From Prosthecodimorpha staleyi (lineage in GTDB: Bacteria > Pseudomonadota > Alphaproteobacteria > Rhizobiales > Ancalomicrobiaceae), in assembly GCF_018729455.1 (NCBI RefSeq), contig NZ_JAHHZF010000005.1, positions 62,001 to 126,000 of the forward strand: DNA of 64,000 nt. Direction: 5' to 3'. Positions 50,833 to 60,384 of the stretch are shown one piece after another. The position numbers and the translations under genes were made by a program. Under the pieces are notes generated by a model. That model was not told the origin of the DNA and did not search any database. It saw only the letters and a program-made list of their open reading frames with translations. Position 1 is the stretch's first letter; each line of letters starts with the position of its first letter.

Positions 50833-50849
50833 TGCACCGCTGCGGTGCA
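50833..50849. promoter_or_regulatory. Short palindrome in the fabH-ihfA gap
   Basis: TGCACCGC and GCGGTGCA flank a single central base, a near-perfect 17-bp inverted repeat. It lies 117 bp upstream of ihfA and 147 bp after the fabH stop. It could be an operator for ihfA or part of a weak terminator for fabH. Confidence 0.35.
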
Positions 50850-50995
50850 CCCACATACCGCATTGAGGGTCCCGATAGGCGATGTTCCGGACCGTACCGA
50901 AGTCTAACGGGGTCGCCACACCGAGGGCAAAGCCGCGCAAAACGGGGATCCGGGCGATTGCCGATAAAATTCGAATCGCCCGGTTAAGGCGGCGC

Positions 50996-51973
50996 TCACC
51001 AGCGGATCAGACAGGCTCCCCAGGTGAAGCCGCCGCCCATCGCCTCCAGAAGGACCAGTTGTCCGGCCTTCAGCCGGCCGTCGCGCACCGCCTGATCGAG
51101 CGCCAGCGGGATCGACGCCGCCGAGGTGTTGCCGTGGCGATCGACCGTGACCACGACCTTCTCGGGGGCGATGCCGAGCTTCTTCGCACTTGCATCAATG
51201 ATGCGGCGATTTGCCTGATGGGGAACGAACCAATCGATCGTGTCGGCGCTGTCGCCGGTCGCCGCGAAGCTGTCGCGGATCACGTCGGTAATCATGCCGA
51301 CCGCGTGCTTGAACACCTCGCGGCCTTCCATGCGCAGATGGCCGGCGGTCTGGGTGGTCGACGGACCGCCGTCGACATAGAGCTTCTCCCGGTGACGGCC
51401 GTCAGAGCGCAGATGCGCCGTCAGCAGGCCGCGATCGGCCATGGTGCCGGGCTGCTCGGAGGCCTCGACCACCACCGCGCCGGCACCGTCGCCGAACAGC
51501 ACGCAGGTCGTCCGGTCGGTCCAGTCCAGGATGCGCGAGAAGGTCTCCGCGCCGATGACCAGCGCGCGGGTCGCAAGGCCCGCCTTGATCTGCGCGTCGA
51601 CGGTCGCCAGCGCATAGACGAAGCCCGAGCAGACCGCCTGGATGTCGTAGGCAAAGCCGCGGGTGATGCCGAGCGCGGCCTGCACCTGGGTGGCGGTCGC
51701 CGGGAAGGTGTAGTCCGGCGTCGCCGTGGCGACCACGACGAGATCGATGTCGGCAGGGACGAGACCCGCCTGGGCGAGCGCGGCTTCCGCCGCACGGGTC
51801 GCCAGCACCGAAGTGGTCTCCTCCGGCGCGGCGCGACGGCGTTCCCGGATGCCGGTCCGCTCGACGATCCAGTCGTCGCTGGTCTCGACGATGCGGGTCA
51901 GGTCGTCATTGGTCAGGATCTCGGCGGGCAGATAGGCGCCGACGCCGCGGATCACGGTGCGAATCACGGTCAA
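50996..51973 (-). CDS. fabH: 3-oxoacyl-ACP synthase III
   Basis: 325-residue KAS III, starting fatty acid synthesis from acetyl-CoA and malonyl-ACP. The triad is Cys115 in [11 protein letters not shown], His252 in VPHQANRRI and Asn282 in [27 protein letters not shown] near residue 31 is typical. Its start overlaps the plsX stop by 4 bp. The plsX-fabH order is conserved in many bacteria. Confidence 0.96.
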   Translation of the reverse strand: MTVIRTVIRGVGAYLPAEILTNDDLTRIVETSDDWIVERTGIRERRRAAPEETTSVLATRAAEAALAQAGLVPADIDLVVVATATPDYTFPATATQVQAALGITRGFAYDIQAVCSGFVYALATVDAQIKAGLATRALVIGAETFSRILDWTDRTTCVLFGDGAGAVVVEASEQPGTMADRGLLTAHLRSDGRHREKLYVDGGPSTTQTAGHLRMEGREVFKHAVGMITDVIRDSFAATGDSADTIDWFVPHQANRRIIDASAKKLGIAPEKVVVTVDRHGNTSAASIPLALDQAVRDGRLKAGQLVLLEAMGGGFTWGACLIRW

Positions 51974-53037
51974 TCCTCACCTGCCTCCGCAACCGCGAGG
52001 TCGAGCGAGCCCCCGGCACGGTGATAATTCGAAATGCCCTGGGCGATCTTGGCCATCAGGTCGTTCACGACCATGTCGTAGCCGAGCTCGACGGCGCTCG
52101 CGAAGCCTTCGGCATCGGTGCCGCCATGGCTCTTGATGACGATGCCGTTGAGCCCGAGGAACACGCCGCCATTGACCTTGCGCGGGTCCATCTTCTCCCG
52201 CAGCCGGTCGAAGGCGCTGCGCGCCAGGATATAGCCGAGCTTGGCGAGCAGGCTGCGGGTCATCGCCTGGCGCAGATACTGGGCGATCTGCTTGGCGGTC
52301 CCTTCCGCGGTCTTCAGGGCGATATTGCCGGCGAAGCCCTCGGTGACCACCACGTCGACGGTGCCGCGGCCGATATCGTCGCCTTCGACGAAGCCGGCAT
52401 AATCGAGACCGGGCAGATTGGCCGCGCGCAGCATCTTGGCCGCGTCCTTGACCTGCTCGACGCCCTTGATCTCCTCGACGCCGACATTGAGCAGGCCGAC
52501 CTTCGGGCGCTCAAGATCGAACACCGCGCTCGCCATGGCGGCACCCATGACGGCGAAATCGACCAGCTGCCGGGCATCGGCGCCGACCGTCGCGCCCACG
52601 TCGAGCACGATCGATTCGCCGCGCGTCGTCGGCCAGATGGCCGCGATGGCCGGCCGCTGCACGTCGCCGAGGCCGCGCAGGCAGAAGCGCGACATGGCCA
52701 TCAGCGCGCCGGTATTGCCGGCCGAGACGCAGGCCATCGCCTGGCCGGTCTTCACCGCCTCGATCGCCTTCCACATGCTCGACTTCCACCGGCCGGCGCG
52801 CAGCGCCTGGCTCGGCTTGTCGTCCATGCGGACGACCACGTCGGTATGGATCAGCTCGCAGGCTGCTTCCAGGCGCGGATGCGCCTTGATCAGCGGGGCG
52901 ATGACGCTGGTGTCGCCATAGATCAGGAAACGCAGGTCAGGCCGGCGCTCCACCGCCAGGGCGGCACCGGGAATCACCATGTCGGGACCGGCGTCGCCGC
53001 CCATGGCGTCGATCGATAGAATGATGGGCTTGGCCAT
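51970..53037 (-). CDS. plsX: Phosphate acyltransferase
   Basis: 355-residue PlsX, which converts acyl-ACP to acyl-phosphate for phosphatidic acid synthesis at the membrane. The N-terminus [19 protein letters not shown] and [20 protein letters not shown] are diagnostic, with [26 protein letters not shown] near the end. It is followed with 4-bp overlap by fabH and preceded by a 174-bp gap after the DUF177 gene. Confidence 0.96.
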   Translation of the reverse strand: MAKPIILSIDAMGGDAGPDMVIPGAALAVERRPDLRFLIYGDTSVIAPLIKAHPRLEAACELIHTDVVVRMDDKPSQALRAGRWKSSMWKAIEAVKTGQAMACVSAGNTGALMAMSRFCLRGLGDVQRPAIAAIWPTTRGESIVLDVGATVGADARQLVDFAVMGAAMASAVFDLERPKVGLLNVGVEEIKGVEQVKDAAKMLRAANLPGLDYAGFVEGDDIGRGTVDVVVTEGFAGNIALKTAEGTAKQIAQYLRQAMTRSLLAKLGYILARSAFDRLREKMDPRKVNGGVFLGLNGIVIKSHGGTDAEGFASAVELGYDMVVNDLMAKIAQGISNYHRAGGSLDLAVAEAGED

Positions 53038-53211
53038 CGGGCGGAAAATCTCGCGAAACGTGCCCCTTCCGGAGCGGACGGGCCGATCGGAGGCGGGACA
53101 ATAGCGTTTCCCCGCCGCCTGACAACCGCTTTCTCTGACATGCCGGCAGAAGCCTCACGCGGCCGCGACCGGCCGCGCGTCGACGGCTTCGCCGGCGCGA
53201 CGCGGCGCCGA

Positions 53212-53775
53212 TCAGTCCTTCTTCAGCTTGGCCAGCGCGGCGAATGGCGACGGCTTGGCCTCGTCCGGCTCCGCAACCCCATAGGCTGCGGCATCGAAAG
53301 CAGCCCCGGGCTTGCGCGGATAGGGATCGATGCCGAGCACGAATTGCTGCTCGGCCACCGCTCCGGGGTCGAGCGTTCCGCCCGCGAAGAAATCCGGCGG
53401 ATCCTCGCCGGTCGCCTCCGGATCGGCCTCGGCGGCCGCAGCCAGCCGCTTCAGCCAGGATTCCTCCTCGGCCTCGGGGGCGAATTTCACCTCGATCGCC
53501 TCGTCGACCTTCGCCTCGATCGGCTCCAGCGACACGACGCAGGTTTGCGTGATGTCGGCCGAAACCCGGCCCTCCATGATGAAGCCGGTCCGCGACCAGG
53601 GCTTCACGGTGACTTCCGCTTCCAGGCGGTGGATCGCCGGCAGGTCGAGATCGGCGGCCAGCGCGGTGCGCTCGGCCTCGGTTGCCACGATCCGGACCGT
53701 GGTTCCGTCGCCGGGAATGTCCGCGATCGACACGATGCGCGAGAGAATCGGTTTGGGGTCGGCAGGGCTGGTCAT
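53212..53775 (-). CDS. DUF177 (YceD-like) domain protein
   Basis: 187-residue protein of the DUF177 family, whose E. coli member is linked to 23S rRNA maturation. The conserved core is MEGRVSADITQTCVVSLEPIEAKVDEAIEVKF, containing the single cysteine typical of the family. The acidic C-terminal half is usual. It overlaps the upstream chaperone gene by 4 bp, as in many alphaproteobacteria. Confidence 0.85.
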   Translation of the reverse strand: MTSPADPKPILSRIVSIADIPGDGTTVRIVATEAERTALAADLDLPAIHRLEAEVTVKPWSRTGFIMEGRVSADITQTCVVSLEPIEAKVDEAIEVKFAPEAEEESWLKRLAAAAEADPEATGEDPPDFFAGGTLDPGAVAEQQFVLGIDPYPRKPGAAFDAAAYGVAEPDEAKPSPFAALAKLKKD

Positions 53776-54380
53776 GACGGGCTCACGGGGGTCGGCGCGG
53801 CACCGGCGTCGGGGCTCGGCGCGGTGGGACGGGAATTGGGATCGGCGAAGCTGACCGGATCCGGCCAGACGATCCGCGCCTCGATGAGATCGTCTGCGGA
53901 CTGGCCGTCGAGCCGCGCGGTGGCGGCGAGCATGTAGGCGGCGACGCGGGCCGCCGGATCGGCGGCTCCGGCATCGCCGCGATAGACGTTGCGCAGCACC
54001 GCGCTCGTCAGTTCGGTCGCATCGCCGGCCGCGATCGCGCGGCTGTAGGCCTGGGACCGGCCGGCATAGGCCATGCCGAGCTTCTTCATCTTCTTTCCGA
54101 CCGAAAGATCGCCGACGCCGAGCTCGCGCAGATTGCGGTCCATGTCGGTGAAGAAGATGTCGAGCACATCCTGGGCGGCAGCGCGCGTGGCGGGCGCCTC
54201 CCGGCCGAGCCGGTGGAACATCAGCGTGGCATGGACCAGGATCATCTCGAAGCGGCCCTCCACGGTATCGGGCACGGCGTGATCGAGATAGAAGGCCGGC
54301 TGCCGCGCCTGTGCCACGATCGCGCCATAGACCGCTTGGCGAGACTCGGGAATGCGTCGGCCGAAAAGTCCGAACAGCAT
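53772..54380 (-). CDS. Ubiquinol-cytochrome c chaperone family protein (CBP3-like)
   Basis: 202-residue protein of the CBP3/UQCC family, which assists assembly of cytochrome b in the bc1 complex. Recognisable are YGAIVAQARQPAFYLDHAVPDTVEGRFEMILVHATLMFHRL and DMDRNLRELGVGDLSVGKKMKKLGMAYAGR. It is divergent from bamE across a 177-bp promoter gap and heads the transcript with DUF177. Confidence 0.88.
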   Translation of the reverse strand: MLFGLFGRRIPESRQAVYGAIVAQARQPAFYLDHAVPDTVEGRFEMILVHATLMFHRLGREAPATRAAAQDVLDIFFTDMDRNLRELGVGDLSVGKKMKKLGMAYAGRSQAYSRAIAAGDATELTSAVLRNVYRGDAGAADPAARVAAYMLAATARLDGQSADDLIEARIVWPDPVSFADPNSRPTAPSPDAGAAPTPVSPS

Positions 54381-54557
54381 CGGGTTTCTGGTCCTCGGGG
54401 TTCCGGAGCCGTGGGGTCCGGGTCGTCTCGTTCCGGTATCAATTGGGTACGGGCATCCAGAGCCCGGCCGTTGTCTTCCGACCTATCGCAGGATAGGGAA
54501 GATGCCAAGTCGGCCGGGATGCGCGCCCGGCAGTTCTGTCCATTCGGAGATGCGAGC

Positions 54558-55055
54558 ATGCGGACACAAGTCGGACGACGGATCGGCGCCATGCGGGGCT
54601 TCCGGCCCGGCCGGCGGATCGCTCTCGTCGCCGCCGCGACCCTGCCGCTCCTGCTCGGCGCCTGCGCCGACGAGGTGATGCACGGGTATGTGGTGTCCGA
54701 TCTGGCCCTCAGCCAGGTGCAGGTCGGTAACAGCCGCGAGCAGGTGCAGCTCGTGCTCGGCACGCCCTCGACCACCGCCACGGTCGGCGGCGAGGCCTTC
54801 TACTATATCTCGCAGAAGACCAGCCGGCCGGTCGCCTTCCTCGACCCGTCCGTGACCGACCAGCGCGTGCTCGCCGTCTATTTCGACGAGAAGGGCAAGG
54901 TGCGCGAGATCGGCAATTACGGACTGCAGGACGGCAAGGTGTTCGACTTCATCTCCCGTCGCACCAAGACCTCCGGCACCGACTACGGCTTCGTCTCCCA
55001 GATCCTGAAGGCCGGCCCCGGCCTCGGCATGATGGGCCTCGGCGGCTCGCGCTGA
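54558..55055 (+). CDS. bamE: Outer membrane protein assembly factor BamE
   Basis: 165-residue lipoprotein of the SmpA/OmlA family, part of the beta-barrel assembly machine. The lipobox is LLLGAC with Cys36; the BamE core has VQVGNSREQVQLVLGTPSTTATVGGEAFYYIS. A second in-frame ATG (residue 12, 54591) would give a shorter, more usual signal peptide and may be the true start. It ends 33 bp before a good terminator hairpin. Confidence 0.88.
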   Translation: MRTQVGRRIGAMRGFRPGRRIALVAAATLPLLLGACADEVMHGYVVSDLALSQVQVGNSREQVQLVLGTPSTTATVGGEAFYYISQKTSRPVAFLDPSVTDQRVLAVYFDEKGKVREIGNYGLQDGKVFDFISRRTKTSGTDYGFVSQILKAGPGLGMMGLGGSR

Positions 55056-55088
55056 AGCGCGGAAACGCCTTCCGAGGCGATCTTTGCG

Positions 55089-55122
55089 AGCCGGCATGAC
55101 GCGCCCCGTCGTGCCGGCTTTG
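55089..55122 (+). terminator. Terminator of bamE
   Basis: AGCCGGCATGAC (55089-55100) pairs with GTCGTGCCGGCT (55108-55119) through 12 bp with one G-U pair, followed by TTTG. It lies 33 bp after the bamE stop. Confidence 0.6.
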
Positions 55123-55169
55123 CCATGTCGCGGCTTGGCCATGTCGCAGCTTCGCCATGGGTCGCAGGC
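55122..55169. repeat. Short tandem array with a 16-bp period downstream of bamE
   Basis: GCCATGTCGCGGCTTG and GCCATGTCGCAGCTTC differ at two positions, and a degenerate third unit GCCATGGGTCGCAGGC follows. The array lies between the bamE terminator and the hppA terminator. Confidence 0.65.
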
Positions 55170-55228
55170 CCTGCCCTGCGCCGGACAACCCGACGATGCC
55201 GCCGGACCGGCCGAAAGCGCTCAAAGGA

Positions 55229-55258
55229 AAGGCCCGCGGGATCGCTCCCGCGGGCCTT
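55229..55258 (-). terminator. Terminator of hppA
   Basis: A 13-bp perfect stem AAGGCCCGCGGGA/TCCCGCGGGCCTT with loop TCGC; on the minus strand it is followed by TCCTTTGAG. It lies 37 bp after the hppA stop. Confidence 0.7.
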
Positions 55259-55294
55259 CCTGTTCGTCGTCGGCCGACCCGAAGGCCGCCTGCC

Positions 55295-57427
55295 TCAGCC
55301 GTGGGCCAGGATGGCCAGCAGCAGCAGGGCGACGATGTTGGTGATCTTGATGGCGGGGTTCACGGCCGGGCCGGCCGTATCCTTGTAGGGGTCGCCGACG
55401 GTGTCGCCGGTGACCGAGGCCTTGTGGGCGTCGGAGCCCTTCATGTGCCGGACGCCGTCCTTGTCGACGAAGCCATCCTCGAAGGACTTTTTGGCGTTGT
55501 CCCAGGCGCCGCCGCCCGAGGTCATCGAGATGGCAACGAACAGGCCGTTGACGATGACGCCGAGCAGCATGGCGCCGAGGGCGGCGAAGCCATGGGCCTT
55601 GGAGCCGGACGCCCACAGGACGCCGTAGTAGACGACGAAGGGCGCGAGAACCGGCAGCAGCGAGGGGATGATCATCTCGCGGATGGCAGCCTTGGTCAGC
55701 ATGTCGACGGCGCGGCCGTAGTCGGGCCGGTCGGTGCCCTTCATGATGCCGGGCTTCTCGCGGAACTGACGACGGACCTCCTCGACGACCGCACCGGCCG
55801 CGCGGCCGACGGCGGTCATGGCGATGCCGCCGAAGAGATAGGGGATCAGGCCGCCGAAGATCAGGCCGGCGACGACATAGGGGTTCGACAGCGACAGGTC
55901 GATGGCGCCGATGCCCTTGAAGTAGGGCACGCCGCTATCGACGAAGTGCTTGATGTCGTTGGTATAGGCGGCGAAGAGCACGAGCGCGCCGAGGCCGGCC
56001 GAGCCGATGGCGTAGCCCTTGGTGACCGCCTTGGTGGTGTTGCCGACCGCGTCGAGGGCGTCGGTGGTGTGGCGCACTTCCTTCGGCAGGCCGGCCATTT
56101 CGGCGATGCCGCCGGCATTGTCGGTGACCGGACCGAAGGCGTCGAGGGCGACGATCATGCCGGCGAGGCCGAGCATGGTGGTGACCGCGATGGCAGTGCC
56201 GAACAGGCCAGCGAGCTGGAAGGTGACGACGATGCCGGCGATGATGACGAGGGCCGGCAGCGCGGTCGATTCCAGCGAGACCGCGAGGCCCTGGATGACG
56301 TTGGTGCCGTGGCCGGTCACCGACGCCTGGGCGATGGAGACCACCGGACGCTTGCCGGTGCCGGTATAGTATTCGGTGATCCAGACGATCAGGCCGGTGA
56401 CGACGAGGCCGACGAGGCCGCAGAAGAAGAGATTGGTGCCGGTGATGTCGATACCGGCGACCGTGCCGATCTTGCCCCAGCCGATGGTCAGCGAGGTTGC
56501 GCCGGCGAGGCCGACTGCCGAAAGCAGCGAGGTCGCCCACAGGCCCTTGTAGAGCGCGCCCATGATCGAATTGTTGGCGCCGAGCTTGACGAAGAAGGTG
56601 CCGACGATCGAGGTCACGATGCACACGCCGCAGATCATCAGCGGATAGAGCATCGCGGAGGCCAGGATCGGGGTGCCGACGAAGAAGATCGCCGCGAGCA
56701 CCATGGTGGCGACGACGGTCACCGCATAGGTCTCGAACAGGTCGGCGGCCATGCCGGCGCAGTCGCCGACATTGTCGCCGACATTGTCGGCGATGGTGGC
56801 CGGGTTGCGCGGATCGTCCTCGGGAATGCCGGCCTCGACCTTGCCGACGAGGTCGGCGCCGACATCGGCGCCCTTGGTGAAGATGCCGCCGCCGAGACGG
56901 GCGAAGATCGAGATCAGCGAAGCGCCGAAGCCGAGCGCCACCAGGGCGTCGATGACGACGCGGTCGCTCGGAGCATGGCCGAGCCCGCTGGTCAGAATGG
57001 CGTAGTAAACCGTGACGCCGAGCAGCGCGAGGCCGGCGACCAGAAGACCGGTCACGGCACCCGACTTGAAGGCGATGTCGAGGCCGGCGGCGAGCGACTG
57101 GGTCGCAGCCTGGGCGGTGCGGACATTGGCGCGGACGGAGACGTTCATGCCGATGAAGCCGGCGAGGCCGGACAGAATCGCGCCGATCGCGAAGCCGATG
57201 GCGACCGGCAGGCCGAGCAGGTAGCCGATGACCACGAAGATCACCACGCCGACGGCGCCGATCGTGATGTACTGCCGCTTCAGGTAGGCCTGCGCGCCTT
57301 CCGCGATCGCTCCGGCGATCTCCTGCATGCGCGCCGATCCGGCGTCGGAGGCGATCACCGATTTGATCGCCCATACGCCATAGGCGATCGACAGCAGGCC
57401 GCAGAATATGACGAGTAGAATTGACAT
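55295..57427 (-). CDS. hppA: K+-insensitive membrane-bound proton-translocating pyrophosphatase
   Basis: 710-residue integral membrane pump with about 16 helices that couples PPi hydrolysis to proton export. The catalytic loop contains the acidic segment [39 protein letters not shown], and the lysine in [11 protein letters not shown] marks the K+-independent class (K+-dependent enzymes have Ala there). The ATG at 57427 follows GGAGG by four bases; 46 further upstream codons are not family sequence. Its terminator is at 55229-55258. A TTGACG 170 bp upstream (57604-57599, minus) may belong to its promoter. Confidence 0.95.
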   Translation of the reverse strand: MSILLVIFCGLLSIAYGVWAIKSVIASDAGSARMQEIAGAIAEGAQAYLKRQYITIGAVGVVIFVVIGYLLGLPVAIGFAIGAILSGLAGFIGMNVSVRANVRTAQAATQSLAAGLDIAFKSGAVTGLLVAGLALLGVTVYYAILTSGLGHAPSDRVVIDALVALGFGASLISIFARLGGGIFTKGADVGADLVGKVEAGIPEDDPRNPATIADNVGDNVGDCAGMAADLFETYAVTVVATMVLAAIFFVGTPILASAMLYPLMICGVCIVTSIVGTFFVKLGANNSIMGALYKGLWATSLLSAVGLAGATSLTIGWGKIGTVAGIDITGTNLFFCGLVGLVVTGLIVWITEYYTGTGKRPVVSIAQASVTGHGTNVIQGLAVSLESTALPALVIIAGIVVTFQLAGLFGTAIAVTTMLGLAGMIVALDAFGPVTDNAGGIAEMAGLPKEVRHTTDALDAVGNTTKAVTKGYAIGSAGLGALVLFAAYTNDIKHFVDSGVPYFKGIGAIDLSLSNPYVVAGLIFGGLIPYLFGGIAMTAVGRAAGAVVEEVRRQFREKPGIMKGTDRPDYGRAVDMLTKAAIREMIIPSLLPVLAPFVVYYGVLWASGSKAHGFAALGAMLLGVIVNGLFVAISMTSGGGAWDNAKKSFEDGFVDKDGVRHMKGSDAHKASVTGDTVGDPYKDTAGPAVNPAIKITNIVALLLLAILAHG

Positions 57428-57858
57428 GACGCCTCCAGTAGGACCACCGCGGGGCGACGATCTTGGCGATCGCCCGGGGCACGCGGCAACGGTTCCGATT
57501 CCTCGCTCGGATGTCGTTCTTCGTTCTTGCAGTCGGAGGAAGGGCGCCCCACCGCCGCCCCCCAAAAAAGCGCCCTACGGTAGCTTCGCGCCACGGCGCG
57601 TCAAGGTGTCGTATGGCCTGAAAAATATGCGCGAAAATCGCTACGCGCGGTCCCGGATGGCGGCGCCGGGCGCGGACCGGGAAGCGGGAGAAACGGGTCG
57701 CGCGGGCGGGATTGCGGACGGGAATTGCGGATCGCCCGATCATACCGGGCCAGATCGCGGCCGGCGGCGGCGCGGGGCGGCAAGCCCGGACCGGTTGGGC
57801 CACCCGGCCGCATGCGGGTCGTCGGCGGGTACCGTCGTGATTCGGACGGGCGCCCGCA

Positions 57859-57960
57859 TGCTCGACCACGACCGGCATCGACCACGCGCGGCATCGACCA
57901 CGACTGGCATCGACCACGACTGGCATCGAGCACGACTGGCATCGAGCACGACCGGCATCG
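57859..57960. repeat. Six-unit minisatellite with a 16-bp period
   Basis: Consensus unit GCATCGACCACGACTG, six copies plus a partial one. The two middle units are identical and the outer ones differ at one to four positions. Because 16 is not a multiple of three, it is unlikely to be coding. The 774-bp gap between hppA and the next gene (57428-58201) holds this array, a second short repeat and the hppA promoter, but no gene that I can support. Confidence 0.8.
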
Positions 57961-57996
57961 CCGCCGGTCGGCAAGGTTGCCCATTCGTCGGACCAA

Positions 57997-58030
57997 CCCG
58001 ATCGTCGGGCCAGCCCGATCGTCGGGCCTC
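57997..58030. repeat. Two copies of a 17-bp unit with internal dyad
   Basis: CCCGATCGTCGGGCCAG is followed directly by CCCGATCGTCGGGCCTC. Each unit contains the inverted repeat CCCGA/TCGGG. A related arm in opposite sense (GGCCCGACGAACGG, 58055-58068) could fold back on TTCGTCGG at 57985-57992. Confidence 0.6.
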
Positions 58031-58201
58031 GCCCGGGCCGCGCGGCGACGGTGAGGCCCGACGAACGGACCGCAGGATCGGCGCGCCGTAACCCGGCGCC
58101 GGAGCGTCCGGCGGCAGGGGGCGGGGCGTCTCCGGCAGGATCGGCGGCGAACGCCGAGGCTGCGCCCGTCTGTCAGGCGGCCGACGCCACGGCGGTGTCG
58201 G

Positions 58202-58762
58202 TCACGCCGGCGGACGCAGCAGCTTCGAGCAGACCTCCTCGCCCTGCGGGCCGGCATTCTCCATCACGGTGCCGAACTCGATCAGTCCCCGGCCCGAGAC
58301 CTTGATGTTGACGACGCAGGACGTGCGTGACGACGTGTCGATCTGCGACAGCAGGCCGGAAGCCTTCTGCCAGCCGAACAGCTTCGCGGCCTCACCGAGA
58401 TCGACGCCGGCCTGTTCCTTCTTGAAGGTGAAGACCATCATGCGCGCACCACCGCTGAGCGGCTGGATGCTGGTCGGCGCGCCCCAGAAGACGATCAGAT
58501 CGTCCCCCTTGCGCCCCTTCCACGCGGCCAGAACGCGTTCCGCCGGCCCCAGGGCGGCGGTGCTCACGGCCGGGGCCGGCTTGGGCGCGGGATTGACCGG
58601 CTTCGGCGCGGCGAGCCCGGTTGTGGCCGGCTTTGGCGGCGGGGGCGGCGCGACCTGCGAATCCGGCTTCAGGCCGGATTGGGCTGCGGCACCCGTGGAG
58701 ACAAACGCGATGGCGGAAGCGGCGAAAAGGCATGAACTGAAAATGCGGCGCACTGCCCTCAT
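58202..58762 (-). CDS. Secreted protein of unknown function, Ala/Pro-rich
   Basis: 186-residue protein I do not recognise. It begins with a signal peptide (RRIFSSCLFAASAIAFVSTGAAAQ), followed by a Pro-rich stretch with PPPPPKP and then a small globular C-terminal part. That part includes GRKGDDLIVFWGAPTSIQPLSGGARMMVFTF and two cysteines (SCVVNIKV, EEVCSKLL). The GAPTSIQPL-plus-MMVFTF arrangement recalls small-protein folds that compare 'tracked' lipoproteins, but this is weak. ATG 58762 has GGAGA upstream and a clear promoter at 58820-58793. It lies between hppA and thiL. Confidence 0.75.
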   Translation of the reverse strand: MRAVRRIFSSCLFAASAIAFVSTGAAAQSGLKPDSQVAPPPPPKPATTGLAAPKPVNPAPKPAPAVSTAALGPAERVLAAWKGRKGDDLIVFWGAPTSIQPLSGGARMMVFTFKKEQAGVDLGEAAKLFGWQKASGLLSQIDTSSRTSCVVNIKVSGRGLIEFGTVMENAGPQGEEVCSKLLRPPA

Positions 58763-58792
58763 GATTGCGTCTCCCTGAAATGCACGCAATTC

Positions 58793-58820
58793 AGATTAGG
58801 CGACCACAACCGACCGTCAA
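58793..58820 (-). promoter_or_regulatory. Promoter of the secreted-protein gene
   Basis: On the minus strand TTGACG (58820-58815) and TAATCT (58798-58793) are 16 bases apart. The expected transcript start is about 25 bases before the ATG at 58762. An AT-rich tract (58821-58855) precedes the -35 box. Confidence 0.55.
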
Positions 58821-58849
58821 CATTTTAATGTATTTCCAAAACGATAAAA

Positions 58850-59866
58850 CTAAAAGTGGCGAAAGCCCTCAGCTCCGATTGCGATCGCGCGGTCGTCGGA
58901 ACCGGTGATCGTCACGATCGGCGCGTCCGCGTCGACGGGCGCCGCACCGACCGTGCCGATCGCCGTGACGCCGATGCCGCAGTCGGCCGCGGCGCGCTCG
59001 AAATCCGACGCGGCTGCGGCCGGCACGGCGACGAGGAGCTCGTAGTCGTCGCCTCCGGCCAGGATGGCGCGCAGCAGTCCGGGCTCGGCCTCCAGCGCAT
59101 GAGCGGCGGCGGGCGAGAGCGGAACGGCCGCCGCCCCGATCCGGATCGAAACGCCGGAGCTGCGGGCCATGCGGCCAGCATCGATGACGAGACCGTCGGA
59201 GAGGTCCATCGCACCCCGGGCATGGGCGAGGATGGCGGGCGCCAGCGCCACCCGTGGCTCCGGCAGAAGGTAGCGGGCGAGCAGGTGATCGCGCGCGGCC
59301 GGGGTGAGCCCCCAGGCCGAGGCGCGATCGGGATCGAGCCGCAGCATCAGGCCGAGCGCCGCATCGCCGAGGGTGCCCGAGACGTAGAGCCGATCGCCCG
59401 GCCGGGCGCCGCCGCGCCGGACCATGCGGCCCTGCGGCACCGCCCCGATCGCCGTGATCGAGATCACCAGCCCGTCGGGCGAGCGGATGGTATCGCCGCC
59501 CCAGAGCGCGACCCCGAAGCGGGCCTGGTCGGCGCCGAGGCCGGCCGCGAAGGCTTCCATCTGATCGACCCGCCAGTCGGCCGGCAGGGCCAGCGACAGG
59601 AGATAGCCGAGCGGGCGGGCGCCCTTGGCGGCGAGGTCGGAAAGATTGACGCGCAACGCCTTGGCGGCGACCGCGTCCCAGGGATCGTCGGCGAAGAAGT
59701 GGATGCCGGCGGCGACCGCATCGGTCTTCAGGACCAGGTCGGCGCCGGGCGGCGGCGTCAGGCTCGCGCAGTCGTCGCCGAGCCGGAAACTCGCCGGATC
59801 GGTCGCGAGCGGCCGGAACCAGCGGGCAATCAACGCGTCCTCGGACGGGCGCACCGGTTCGGCCAT
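58850..59866 (-). CDS. thiL: Thiamine-monophosphate kinase
   Basis: 338-residue ThiL, phosphorylating thiamine monophosphate to the diphosphate. Visible are RLGDDCASLTPPPGADLVLKTDAVAAGIHF, the metal/ATP block WDAVAAKALRVNLSDLAAKGARPLGYLLSLALP, MDLSDGLVIDAGRMARSSGV and GGDDYELLVAVP. ATG 59866 lies 32 bp after the nusB stop. The nusB-thiL pairing is common. Confidence 0.95.
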   Translation of the reverse strand: MAEPVRPSEDALIARWFRPLATDPASFRLGDDCASLTPPPGADLVLKTDAVAAGIHFFADDPWDAVAAKALRVNLSDLAAKGARPLGYLLSLALPADWRVDQMEAFAAGLGADQARFGVALWGGDTIRSPDGLVISITAIGAVPQGRMVRRGGARPGDRLYVSGTLGDAALGLMLRLDPDRASAWGLTPAARDHLLARYLLPEPRVALAPAILAHARGAMDLSDGLVIDAGRMARSSGVSIRIGAAAVPLSPAAAHALEAEPGLLRAILAGGDDYELLVAVPAAAASDFERAAADCGIGVTAIGTVGAAPVDADAPIVTITGSDDRAIAIGAEGFRHF

Positions 59867-59898
59867 GTCCCCTCCCCGGGCCGACGCCGCGGTCCGCG

Positions 59899-60384
59899 TC
59901 AGGCGAACTCGCCCGGACGCAGGTCGCGCGCGAGCTTGTCGAGCACGCCGTTGACGAGGCGCGGCTCGTCCTCGACGAAGAAGGCCTTGGCCACGTCGAG
60001 ATATTCGGAAATGATCACCTTGGCGGGCACGTCCTTGCGGGCGATCAGTTCGAAGGTCCCGGCGCGCAGGATGGCGCGCAGCGTCACGTCGATGCGCTTC
60101 AGCGGCCACCCCTCGACCAGCGCCTTGTGGACGAGCGGGTCGATGTCGCGCTGCACCCGGACGACCCCGGTGACGATGTCGCGGAAATAGGCCGGATCGG
60201 CCTCGCGGAAGGTCAGCCCGTCGATTTCCTTGCCCAGCCGGAACGCCTCGAACTCGGCGAGCACATCCCCCAGTTCGACCCCGGCGATATCCATCTGATA
60301 GAGCGCCTGCACGGCGGCGAGCCGGGCCGCGCCGCGCTTGTTGGCCGGGCGGACGGGCGCCTGCGCGTCCTTCTCTGCGTTCAC
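59899..60384 (-). CDS. nusB: Transcription antitermination factor NusB
   Basis: 161-residue NusB, an RNA-binding helical protein for rRNA antitermination. It has [52 protein letters not shown] and [27 protein letters not shown], all conserved. It overlaps the ribH stop by 4 bp. Confidence 0.95.
   Translation of the reverse strand: MNAEKDAQAPVRPANKRGAARLAAVQALYQMDIAGVELGDVLAEFEAFRLGKEIDGLTFREADPAYFRDIVTGVVRVQRDIDPLVHKALVEGWPLKRIDVTLRAILRAGTFELIARKDVPAKVIISEYLDVAKAFFVEDEPRLVNGVLDKLARDLRPGEFA

Noticed and set aside
55157-57418. 753-codon open frame on the plus strand
   Set aside because: It is antisense to hppA, whose conserved motifs fill the whole stretch. Its predicted protein is a low-complexity Asp/Gly/Arg product typical of GC-rich shadows.
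57859-57960. CRISPR array
   Set aside because: Units of 16 bp without spacers are a tandem repeat; there are no cas genes.
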